From NCBI GenBank assembly GCA_037176885.1, contig JAWWNJ010000015.1, positions 1,550,001-1,614,000 on the forward strand: DNA of 64,000 nt. The letters run 5' to 3'. The notes under the pieces are model-generated. The model saw nothing but the letters and a program-made list of their open reading frames with translations, was not told the DNA's origin and did not search any database. Below, in pieces: positions 11,483-21,027 of this stretch; the first letter of the stretch is position 1; every line of letters begins with the position of its first letter. This DNA is from Favolaschia claudopus (Eukaryota > Basidiomycota > Agaricomycetes > Agaricales > Mycenaceae). The position numbers and the translations under genes are program-made.

Positions 11483-12057
11483 AAATGTATCCATGTTTTA
11501 GACTTTTTGTTCACAACTGTGCGGGCCCGACTCCCGCGCCTTAGATTGAAGCATTCTACGGTATTGCCCTATCAACATTCCCTTTGGTTGACCAACGAAA
11601 GTCTACATTTCAATTTCCATTATATACATATTGAGGATAACAATAAGCAACTGGATACATGAGAACTAGGACAAGATTATATGAGCGGCGCTACTGTTGT
11701 TTTCAGCGCATCCGACACTTTGACTAGGTAGTAGAAACCACAAGATTCCGAATGGTACGAATTAGCGACGGTTGATTGCCGTTATTCCAAGATCGTAGGT
11801 GGGGTGGAGCGGAGATGAAAGTAATACTATGTTATGTACACTCGGTCGGAGGCGGTCGACATGGTAGGGTGTTCGTACAGGAGCCGAATTTGGGCTAATT
11901 TCAAGAAACTATAGTGAAGTGGGTGTCAGCGCGTTAAGGAGCGTGAGTGAGATGGATACACGCACATGGAGCAACGTTGAAGGGCTTCTGGATGGTCTGG
12001 ATCGGCGCACGATCTACGCTGCCATGAGATTGTAGAGTTGTGAACTCTAACAGCGAG
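11483..12057. other. Intergenic DNA between THR1 and a small convergent gene
   Basis: Serves as the 3' flank of both neighbours, which end toward each other. An AT-rich part near 11600-11640 (TTATATACATATTG) may hold 3'-end signals. No coding or RNA gene is visible. Confidence 0.5.
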
Positions 12058-12354
12058 TCAGTTGGGGAGGGGAGAGTGTAGTAAAGTGGCGGCCACCTTG
12101 ATAGCCACAAAAAATACGGCCGCACCAACGAGCGAAACAAGTCCCGTAAAACCGAATCTGTTGTAGTGGTTTGCAGGCTGCGGTAGCTGTTAGAGATGTA
12201 GATTCAAACTGTTAAGGGGACGTACGTGGGCGGCGGGCGTAGTGGGCGACACAAGACTACTACCCTCCGGCCCAGGGATCGGAGCGTTTGTTATGTTGAT
12301 ATTTGAAAAGGAGAAGGGTGACTGCTGGATATGAAACTGAAGGGATTGCACCAT
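12058..12354 (-). CDS. Small predicted single-pass membrane protein, 85 aa
   Basis: Two exons, 12226-12354 and 12058-12186, with a 39-bp GT-AG intron, give 85 residues starting MVQSLQFHIQQSPFSF. The C-terminal third is a clear membrane span (FTGLVSLVGAAVFFVAIKVA) followed by a short tail LLYSPLPN. The N-terminal part is polar and rich in Pro, Ser and Asn. It may instead be the last two exons of a longer gene: an upstream frame at 12422-12703 (MVERRTEKDRQSV...) is open on the same strand, but I could not join it cleanly. Function unknown. Confidence 0.45.
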
Positions 12355-13389
12355 TCTCTAGTGGCTACAATTTGGGGAAGCTGGTGGTGGTTTGGAAGAA
12401 AGAGAGAGGTACAGACCTCCATCAAGATCTGTCTTTTATACTTTCAGAGCCATCCTTGCGACCCTGCGACGCCGCGACGGCACGCGGGTAGGCGAGTTGG
12501 CGTTTATTGCCAATCTCGGCGCCTGTAGTGCTGTAGGTAGAATCGAATTGGGGAAGATAGGCGGACCCTGCGGAGGAGACATGAGCGATGAGAAGGGAAA
12601 GCAATGGGCTGAAGATGGGCTTACCCATCGAGAAGTTGATGAGACTGATATCCGTCACGCTTTGACGATCCTTCTCAGTCCTTCTCTCGACCATAGTGTT
12701 CAACTTCCGCGGAAATCAATCTTGACAGTGGCTGCAAGTGCGCGTGGACGGCCATGAACGTGCCAGTGAGTGCTAATTTGTGTGTAGGAATCGGGGTGCT
12801 GCTCTGAATATTGTTTGTTGCCGACTCCGAAAGCTGGAAAGTGGATTCAATCAACGACGGCTCGACATTCGAGTTACAGAAGGCCGCTCATAAACTGGCG
12901 CCTGCTTGGCGTCGAAATCGCACCTTGATGCTCCGACTTGAAAGTGGAAACAAACGTATGGACCTCTATTGAGTCTATTCAAGACCTGGACACAACTCTG
13001 CTACGTTTCGAGCCGCCTTTGCCTGTTCGTTTGCCAATTTTCACCGTATCCACTGTCTCTGACATTTGCCCGGGTCCTTGTTATTCACTGAAACAATTAA
13101 AAGGATTGCGACGCAACTGTTTTTCGTGACTTTAGGGGGGTCGTTTTGTATACGGCTGATCGCAAGTGCAGCTCGAGCCGAGCAATATCTTATGCAAGCG
13201 CCGTCTGGTGTCTTTCGTCCGTCTCCCGCCTGGCACAGAATGTTTCAGCCGCAGGTCAACGGAACGCTGCATTCCTCACCTCGAACTAGAAACTACGGTC
13301 AGCTACGCCCCCCACCGCTTGGGCCATGTGCTCCATTTCTCCATGCGACACAGGTCGCACGAAGGCTGATGATGCCTGCAAACTAATGG
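12355..13389. other. Interval without a supported gene
   Basis: Contains the minus-strand frame 12422-12703 (94 codons, with a plausible internal intron GTAAGC...CGCAG), which could be 5' exons of the small membrane protein gene. Elsewhere only short overlapping frames occur. Confidence 0.4.
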
Positions 13390-13573
13390 TTGACCTGGAG
13401 TCACTATATTCTGCCGGATAATCCTCCTTGAATCGGTCTTCCACTCCCCCCTCATCAAGCCCTTCCTCGCCTCATACTACGAGGACTTCCGCGTCCGCTT
13501 CAACGGCCTGCAGTCGCTGGGCCTCACACCCGAGCCCTCAAACTCGACCTCCCCAAAAGAAAACGTTTGTTCG
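13390..13573 (+). pseudogene. Coding-like gene relic
   Basis: An open stretch reads SVFHSPLIKPFLASYYEDF and then RVRFNGLQSLGLTPEPSN before a TGA near 13571. Codon choice and composition look coding: an amphipathic Tyr/Phe-rich helix followed by a Ser/Pro tail. It opens just after a TGA, and I found no start codon or acceptor that connects it to upstream exons. I do not recognise the family. It may be the end of a gene broken by rearrangement. Confidence 0.25.
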
Positions 13574-14236
13574 TGACGGTCACAGCCTGGTCACAGAAGA
13601 ATCCTTGGAGGTAAAGTTGTAGATATGTCGACGCGATGCTACGGCTATCGGCTATGCCTTTCGAGAACCAGCGAGAGTCACCGCAGGTCAACGCCGACAA
13701 TTCCAGTTGAGCAAGACGCTGAGTTGTACACATCGGAATCCTAGACTTGAATTGCACCTTCGACATTCTTGAGGTCGCGAAAGCCAGTTAGACCCAAGTT
13801 AGACCAAGAAGCATCAGCATTCGAAAAGACTAGATACAGTTTCGCCTCTAGGAAATTTTCTGAACCGCGCACCCAAGCTGAGCCACGAATTATGTGATGA
13901 CGAACAGAGTTGAACGTCTGAGCAGCTCTAAGAATCCTGACGCTTTGTAGACCAACTGAAAGAATTTAACTCCGCTAGGCCGCGCAATAAAGTCGGCGTC
14001 TTGGGTGCGAGATGAAGGCTTCTAGTCGCTTCCAAGGGTCTTGGTTGAGAGGGGAGCATATACGTTGTCGGAACACAATCGCAGCGAAGAATCGGAGAAC
14101 TTGGAGGTGAGCCCTTTCATCCACGGGCTGAGCTGAACGAGCGATAGGGAAAACAGGACAGTATGTGATCATGAACGCCCGGGAGGTATGTATCCAGCAA
14201 GTCGCGCCTGCATGAAGAAGGCAAACCAAAATGATG

Positions 14237-14686
14237 TCAGCCATCGTTTTGATCTGGTTGAAGAGCGGTATGTAACTTGACCTTAGGCTTGTTTCCTACC
14301 AGACTCGTTTCGCACTGTGCTACAATATCCACTGGCCGTGGTATCCACTCTCCTCCTAATACTCGGAGGACAGCAATGTAATCGACACGGGAATATACAA
14401 TTGTTTGTTTCATCTGGTCCGTAACCTGTTCCTTGCCCATCGCGAACTTCACACCTCTCAGCCTCCATCGAATTCGACGACTGCCGCTGCGAAAACATCC
14501 TGAAACCCTTTTGTCGAGAGTTTGAACAATCCGCAACTCAAGGAGTCCGTGCAAGGCTGAGTTTGGTTCTGTAGCTTCTTCATACTGTGAGCACGAAAAA
14601 CTATGTTCCTTGTCGAATCCAGGATGATCATCTAAATCTAAATAAAATGGGTCGACCAGGAGTTTGAGGCTCAGCTGGATCTGCAA
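14237..14686 (-). CDS. Hypothetical ORF, 149 codons
   Basis: A single open frame starting MQIQLSLKLLVDPFYLDLDD with no recognised domain, signal peptide or membrane span. The opposite strand is interrupted here, which is weakly in favour. Nothing else supports it, and it may be chance. Confidence 0.18.
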   Translation of the reverse strand: MQIQLSLKLLVDPFYLDLDDHPGFDKEHSFSCSQYEEATEPNSALHGLLELRIVQTLDKRVSGCFRSGSRRIRWRLRGVKFAMGKEQVTDQMKQTIVYSRVDYIAVLRVLGGEWIPRPVDIVAQCETSLVGNKPKVKLHTALQPDQNDG

Positions 14687-14964
14687 AGACGCCCACCGCT
14701 CCAGGAGATCTTCCCTACCTCTGTGGAATTGAGCTCAAACCGCCAAACCAACGGCGACTGCAGCTACTCTGCTCAGGTCTACATGGCGCCGACTTGTATA
14801 TTCTTCTATATCGCGCCAACACTTTTCTATCAACTAAACCCTAACTTAGATTCACTATTGAGTTGGCTCGGCTTATCTTGTCGCGACAAACCATCGTTTT
14901 TTCGGCGGCTCGCATGTCCATTGTGCCTCTTTAGCATTTACACCTCAAACAACTCTTTCATACC

Positions 14965-16165
14965 GCTAGGACCTTAGCTTCGAGGTCGGAGCCTCAACCG
15001 TGGTGGCACGGGAGACACTTGAGTCAAGTGCCGTCCCAAATAACCCGAACTTTGTCAGGTAAGTGTATTGGCGCCGGTCTAGATCTTTGAACTCTCAAAT
15101 GGTACTTTCCAGCTCCATGAACCTTAGTCTCGACATTGGATCGTGAGTCGGATTCTAAATACGATAAATGTCGATGATCGCACCGTGCAAGTTCCCCGGT
15201 TGGGGTGTATCAAGTGTTGGCTAAGGATGTTGGACTCGCAATCATATCCGTCTATTCCCTGGACCTCCATGAGGTTGAAATTAAACCTTAACCGATCGCG
15301 AGGTTACGCGGATTTTGAGAAGTCGTCTTCATGCGTCAAGCCTTCGCTTGCTAAGGCGTACGACACCTCTGTCCAAGTATTTGAACTCGCAACAGCACTT
15401 TCCAGTCCCATGGAGCTTAGCTTCGGCGTCGCAACTTCAATCGGCCCCAGGTTCGTTAACTGTCTCGATGATCGCGTCTACGCAATTACTCCCATCTAAG
15501 GTGTACACGACGGCAGTTAGGAATGTTGGCCCTTCAATCAGGTTCGTCTGTCCCCCTGGACTTCAATTTTGAGGTTGAAGTCTTAACCGACTGTACTGCG
15601 GCTTTAGCTACTCGTCTCCACGCGGCAAGCATTCGTCTGGCTAAGCTGTCGTTGCTGTTCAAGCGTTTGGTTGGAGCTTTGGCGGCACTTTTCAGTACGA
15701 TGAACCTTGGTTTCAACGTTGGAATATTACTCGAACTTGTGGTTCGTTGATTGTCTCGATGGTCGCGATTGTGCAAAATTTCGTCTAGTTAAAGTGTACA
15801 CGGCGCCGTTTGAAACTTTCAGACTTGCTCTCATTCCCGACACCCCACGTTTGAGGTTCAAACCCTCATTCAGATCGTCTCGACGCGTCAAGCCCTCGCT
15901 GGCTAAGGTGTGCAATCCTTCTGTCTGAGTTTATGTACTTTAAGCAACACTTCCCCATCCCGCGCAGCTGAATCTCGACGCTCGAGCCCTAATCGAAACT
16001 ACTGTCGTCGACGATCGCATCACACCAATCAATATTTCGTCCGCAATGTTTGCGGCGTTAGCTCCAATACTTACCTGGAGCCGCGCAGTCCCTCAGGCCT
16101 CACGCCAAAGCCGCTTTCGATGGTTGGGACTCGACACTCGACACTCGGAGTCGAGAGTCGTTTCG
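14965..16165. repeat. Degenerate ~290-bp tandem array, about four units
   Basis: Several landmarks recur in the same order. CGATGATCGC-like starts are at 15172, 15466, 15757 and 16009 (spacing 294, 291 and 252). ACTTTCCAG-like starts are near 15114, 15397, 15687 and 15949. CTGGCTAAGG-like starts are near 15350, 15636 and 15898. GAGGTTGAAGTCTTAACCG-like blocks are near 14975, 15270, 15570 and 15853. Units are strongly diverged and carry no conserved frame. A short palindrome-rich run built from ACTCGACACTCG and its complement (near 16130-16155) marks the right end. Confidence 0.7.
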
Positions 16166-16695
16166 AGCGATCTCATGACTTTGTTCGCCGGAGTGTACTC
16201 CGCGTCCGCCTACATATCCGGAAATACTTGCACCAACGGTTGCCTATGCATTGCACCCTCATTTTTGGAGGTGTCCTGAATCAAACCAATGATACATATT
16301 CGCTCGATTGGCGCCGACTGAACGCTAGATTTACTACACAGTGATTGCATACGGTCGACCTTCAATTCAGAATAGTGACCCCGAGCGTCAGGTTCACTGT
16401 CTACTACTGAATCTTCATTAATCCAGCCGACAAGTAGGCACTAACAATTCGAACTTGCTGTCGCGCAGCAATTTGCCAGTACTGCGTAGAATTTAAAGGT
16501 CAGAGACGAGTAAGTCGTAGATACGACAATTGGTTCGCCCATGATGGGTACTACACGGTCTTGGATCTGGGGTTTGGTCCAAGCGAGATATACTGATGCT
16601 TACCAATGCGATGCCAATAAATGTGACACACGTCACTAGTCTTCCTTGTTCTGTCCCGCCAACATCTGCGAATCTCCCCAACAATCTGCTCTACA

Positions 16696-17799
16696 ATGTC
16701 CGTCGTTTTCTCTTGGAATATCTGCGTTTTCGGTCTTGGAATACTGGCGTGCATCGGCGCGGCGGACGTTGTCAAGCAGCTTCCCAGCATATGGGCGTCC
16801 TTCACCACATTCGTCTCCGCGTTCGTCTCGGCTCTAGCGTCTTTATTCCTCGCCTTCGTCTTTCTCGTCCTTAGTATCGCGTTTACCCTTTATACCCTGC
16901 GCTACCTCTTCGATACTATCAAGACGGAACTCGAACGTGAACCCCAGGATGTTGCCGTCGTTCCCGCCGGCGACAATCAACTCCCTCCTGCGCAGAAAGA
17001 ATCTCGCCAGCCTCCGACGGACCCTTCAGTGCTTCTTTTGCTCTTTTTGGCGGCTCGCCTACAGCTTTCCCAACGCATGGCTCTGGCATATCCCTTCCCG
17101 CCTGCGATACCCAACACGGCGAAGCACTCACAGGAAACACCGGGAACTGGCGTTCCGGTCGAACAAGACCCATTTATCCCTGGCGGGTATGTTGGCGAGC
17201 TGTCGACGAAGGATTTGATGGTTCTGCCGCTTCTCCATTTCATCTACTGCTGCACTTGGTTGGCTTCGATCTGTGGGACTATTCTTTCGTGCCTCCTGGT
17301 GCCATTTGGTTGGATACTTGATAGCGCCGGGCAAGGGGCAACCTGGGATATAGCTTCGGATTTGGCCTCAATAACCTACAAGCACTGTGTCAGGATCACA
17401 GGGGATTCAACACATAGCGGTAATGAAACAGCGATGGAGAAGAAGGAAAAAACGGATAGCATGGACGGAGAAGAGGACCGTACTCTGACAAACGACGACG
17501 CAAGTCCCATCAAGACCAAAACATTCTTGCCGTCCTCGAAATTCTTCGCTCCCAAGATCAGGCTCAACGCATCCGCGGCACCATTTGTTCCTTCGAACGC
17601 TGTTCCCGCAGCGGCAACGGAAGCCATCAAGGCGACTGAGCCCACGCCCATCCCTCGAACTCGCCCAACCGGCCTTGTTCCAGTTGTCCCTGCCGCATTC
17701 AGGAGAAGAATGATATCATTGCAACAAGGGCCGCCTGATTTCTGGGCTCCCAGACCACCTCCTGGCGCTGGGGTCTCTTTGGTGCTGCCGCCTTCGTGA
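16696..17799 (+). CDS. Predicted integral membrane protein, 367 aa
   Basis: One uninterrupted frame from ATG 16696. The N-terminal ~75 residues hold two hydrophobic spans, around FGLGILACIGAADVV and SAFVSALASLFLAFVFLVLS. A third span follows near residues 180-205 (FIYCCTWLASICGTILSCLL). The C-terminal ~140 residues are polar and low-complexity, rich in Thr, Glu, Ala and Pro, ending GAGVSLVLPPS. No catalytic motif or known family is recognised. The topology suggests a cytosolic or lumenal disordered tail. Codon use is like its neighbours, and the lack of introns is unusual for this block. Confidence 0.7.
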   Translation: MSVVFSWNICVFGLGILACIGAADVVKQLPSIWASFTTFVSAFVSALASLFLAFVFLVLSIAFTLYTLRYLFDTIKTELEREPQDVAVVPAGDNQLPPAQKESRQPPTDPSVLLLLFLAARLQLSQRMALAYPFPPAIPNTAKHSQETPGTGVPVEQDPFIPGGYVGELSTKDLMVLPLLHFIYCCTWLASICGTILSCLLVPFGWILDSAGQGATWDIASDLASITYKHCVRITGDSTHSGNETAMEKKEKTDSMDGEEDRTLTNDDASPIKTKTFLPSSKFFAPKIRLNASAAPFVPSNAVPAAATEAIKATEPTPIPRTRPTGLVPVVPAAFRRRMISLQQGPPDFWAPRPPPGAGVSLVLPPS

Positions 17800-18245
17800 T
17801 TAGCAGAATATGCGTCCAAACCTTCGTCTCATATATCCTGCCTTCGATTCTCTGATAAATCTTCATTCATGCGCTTCGTTGAGGTCTTGATTGTTGTACA
17901 GAACATTTCTATTCCATCTGCCATCATACCAGACTTGCGTGGTTTCGTATTGATTTGTCTGTACTTCGGTGAGTTTCCACTTTGATTTGGTTGGATGTTT
18001 TCTCACCTGGGGTGGCAGCAAGTCTGCATCGTACTGTGCTTGAGAGATTTTTTTCCCGCATGAAATAGAATTTGTTTCTGTAAAACCGTTCAATGTATCG
18101 CGAACCTGAACTGGCTGGCCTCCGGGTGAGAGGTGTGGAAGATTTGTAATATGAATTAGATTCCATGGCGCTAGCACGCCGCAAAGTACACAGAGTCGGG
18201 GTCAAAGCAGATGTTTAGGGTGGAGATTATGTTGTAGCTTGGAGC
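17800..18245. other. Shared 3' region of converging genes
   Basis: Lies between the stop of the membrane protein gene and the stop of MGR2. Short minus-strand frames have no features. Probably 3' UTR sequence of both genes. Confidence 0.5.
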
Positions 18246-18830
18246 CTATAGTCGAGGAGCAGACCCACGACGACGCTCCTCTTCCCACCGTGCTCTCATC
18301 AGTTGGAATCCCTCTGCCCTGGATCGTATCGCAGGCACGGGGACCATCATCCTTGATTGCGCCGCCGCCTCGAGTGAATCGTTTCGGATTACCTGTGGAC
18401 GAGCATATGCATGTGTTCGATGCCAAAGTAGTTCGGGAAACCTACCGAACCGATAGCCAGGAAGAATGAGAACGTAGCTGCGCTGCTCAGCATGGTTTTC
18501 GAGAGGGTGGAGAGAACACCTCGAGGACCGGCGCCGTGTCTTGTAGGTATGAGTTTAGTTTAATTTGGCGGTTGGTGTGAGGGATTGCAAATGGTGACGC
18601 ACTGTAGGATGTTCCATGACCCGAAGAGAAAGCCGATTGTGAGTCCGACTCCGCCGCCCATCATTGCGCCCATTCTGTGAAGAGTTTGAGAATTAGTTGA
18701 TTCGACGGAGTTTGGTTTCACGGCGTTGGATTAGCCAGCCTACTTGACTGTATTCGGGGTGTTAGTGACGACCTGCGTTGTTGGAGGATAGTTTATGCCT
18801 ACGTTTTGTCCAGACTGAGGGTTCCGACAT
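18246..18830 (-). CDS. MGR2: Mgr2/Romo1-type subunit of the mitochondrial TIM23 translocase
   Basis: Small two-span inner-membrane protein that in yeast acts as lateral gatekeeper of the TIM23 import channel; the animal counterpart is ROMO1. The core reads VKMGAMMGGGVGLTIGFLFG, then QHGAGPRGVLSTLSKTMLSS and AATFSFFLAIGSVIRND, the family's glycine-rich double span. Exons 18744-18772, 18603-18674, 18446-18539 and 18246-18392 are well supported. The first exon is uncertain. A 15-nt coding exon 18816-18830 (MSEPS) with a 43-bp intron keeps frame and gives 118 residues. An alternative is an open frame running up to a Met at 18937. The shorter form leaves a normal 133-bp divergent promoter with PEX10; the longer would leave 26 bp. 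The C-terminal ~45-residue charged extension, ending RRRGSAPRL, is longer than in yeast. Confidence 0.88.
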
Positions 18831-18963
18831 TGTGTTGAGTGCAAGGGGACGGGAGCGAACGAAGGGGACGAAAATTGGTCGCGTGAATTTCGGGGCGCGG
18901 CGCGTCGATTCCGGCTTTCGGCATCACTCGAATCCACTCTTTTCCTGAACCTCTACGCTTTCT

Positions 18964-20205
18964 ATGTCTGTGCCATCGTTTCCTCCCGCTCAACAGGCTC
19001 AAATCAGTGCGCCGCTGTTGCTCAGTATGCCGTTGCGAAAATCTTGATTGGCTCGAAAAATTCAGTTCGAGCGAATCAGCGGGACTTGTATCATGTTTCT
19101 TCGTTGAAGGACCAGGTCGAGACGGTGCTTAGGTCTTGGATGGGTGAATACGCAAGTCATCGACGTTTATCGACTTGTATTCTTATGCTTGGGTTACAGG
19201 TACTCGCTGGTTGAGCCGTTGGGATAAAGAAGTTGACTTGTTGGTGAAACTCGGGTATTATGGGTTGACCACCGCTCGAGGTTGGTATCTCTCTGGCTAT
19301 TTCATCATTTTCGATGCTCAGGGCGCCTTGATACAGCTACACAAACTTTCGGCGAAGAATATACAGATATATGGCAATATGCGGCGTTTCAGCGCGCTCT
19401 TCCTCCTCCGCGACTGTTACGCGCTGCTTTGGTTCTCCTCCCCACAGTTCCAGGCTATCTACTGGCACGGTTGGATGATATCTATCTCGACTACCGGCAG
19501 CCCACCGCGTTACGGAAAGCCTTGAAAGCTCTGCCCGGTGTCTTGGAAGTCCTCACCGAGGTCAACCTCGCCATATTCTATGTTTTTGGCACGTATTACG
19601 ATTTGGTGAAGCGGATATTGGGTATTCAAAAGGTGAGGGTTCCCTGGTATGCGAAGAATATTCATTGATGCCCTCCATCAAGGTCTCGCCTATCCCGCGA
19701 AATCCTCATATCCGACCTCCATCGTACTCCTTACTCGGCATTTTGATCGGTGTCAGGCTCATACATCGACTGGTGGTATTCCTGAGAAGAAGTATGGCGG
19801 AAGACTTGACTGTCAAGGGCAAGCAACGCGAAAGCAGTGCCAATACTCAGGAAACTTTTCTGGACGAGCGACCGGTGTCGACGTTTTTGGGCCCTGTCAA
19901 TCCCGAGGGCGAACCGGCAAAGCCTGCGGAGGAAGATGAACGGACTATGTTGGATATTCCTTCCATTCCTGATGCGCTGAGAGCCGGTAGAAATTGCACG
20001 TTGTGCTTGGAGGAGAGGACGGATAGCTGCGCGACAGAATGCGGACATCTTTTCTGTTGGAGTTGTATCGTTGGTTGGGGCAGAGAAAAGGTGCGTTGTG
20101 TATCTGTTGGACCTTTCGACGAGCTCAGACAACCGGCAGGCCGAGTGTCCACTGTGTCGACAGTCACTCAATTTGACGCGTTTGTTGCCGATATACAATC
20201 TGTAA
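18964..20205 (+). CDS. PEX10: Peroxisomal E3 ubiquitin ligase Pex10
   Basis: RING-finger peroxin of the Pex2-Pex10-Pex12 complex, which ubiquitinates the import receptor Pex5 at the peroxisomal membrane. Exons 18964-19006, 19066-19143, 19200-19280, 19337-19632, 19683-20090 and 20140-20205 give 323 residues, a usual length. N-terminal helices read [20 protein letters not shown] and [20 protein letters not shown]. The conserved [13 protein letters not shown] block appears here as [15 protein letters not shown]. The C-terminal C3HC4 RING reads [20 protein letters not shown], then CWSC, then AECPLCRQ after the last intron; all eight zinc ligands are present. Divergent from MGR2 and convergent with SmE, with 94 bp between stop codons. 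Confidence 0.96.
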
Positions 20206-20299
20206 ATTTTGGAGCTACATACACGAGTGAATATATTCGCAGAAATAGTCGTTCACGTAGGGCCGCGCTACGTTCGGACGATACAAACCGGTCTAAGCA

Positions 20300-20862
20300 T
20301 CATACTACCTGTTGTATCAGTGTAATGTTGTCGCCTTTGAGTAAGATACGGCCTAGGTCAAACATGAGCGCGATGATCTGGTATCGGTGAATTGGAGACA
20401 TGCCTAATTCCCTGCGCGGCTTTGCGTCCTTGACGTAGACTTCAGCGGCTTCATCTATCACGACGTTCATAAACTCGTCAAATCCCTGCATAAATGTATG
20501 AATGAGCACATTCGACCAGCTGATACGAGGCACAGAAAAATGAACGAGAAGACGCGCAGCTCCTACGTGCTCGACTGGGAAGGCGAACACAGAGTTCAAC
20601 CTCGTGAACGGATGGAGCTGAGAAGACGCACAATAATTCGTCCTTCAATCCGCATCTCGATATTGTCGTATAACCAGATCACTATTTTCGTTCTCTGCAA
20701 GCAGATAATTGGGTTAGATTCAACGAGACACGCGTATAAAGTAGGACCTGTTGTAGATTTTTGAAGATCACATTCTACGAGCCTGCTGGTTAGAGAAGTA
20801 AGATATTCGCAAAGTTGCCTCACGATCGGTTGGACCATAACACGTTGCTGACGGCCTGACAT
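20300..20862 (-). CDS. Small nuclear ribonucleoprotein SmE
   Basis: Subunit of the heptameric Sm ring on spliceosomal snRNAs. Exons 20824-20862, 20748-20774, 20632-20694, 20404-20485 and 20300-20352 sum to 264 nt, giving 87 residues. The product starts [13 protein letters not shown], continues NVIFKNLQQ from a 27-nt exon, then [20 protein letters not shown] (Sm1), and ends [17 protein letters not shown] (Sm2). The match to the family is nearly gap-free. Intron 4 (20353-20403) begins with GC rather than GT (TTAG followed by GCATGT); only that boundary restores LGRILLKGD. Divergent from the dynein gene, with start codons 165 bp apart. Confidence 0.95.
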
Positions 20863-21027
20863 TTTGGTAAAGAGATACGACTAGAGAACGAGTAGAAAGT
20901 CTTGTGTTGTCCTTGCAGAGTCACTGGGTGCGTGTGTTGGTGAAGGCGCAGAGGAAGCCTGTTACGGCATTGTGCAACCCCGCCAAACAATTTTGGGTGT
21001 CTCCTCGACGCGTCAACACCAACCACC
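20863..21027. promoter_or_regulatory. Divergent promoter between SmE and dynein heavy chain
   Basis: The 165 bp between the two start codons must hold both promoters unless they overlap coding sequence. No clear TATA box is seen; CT-rich and CAAC-rich patches flank both ATGs. Confidence 0.6.
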
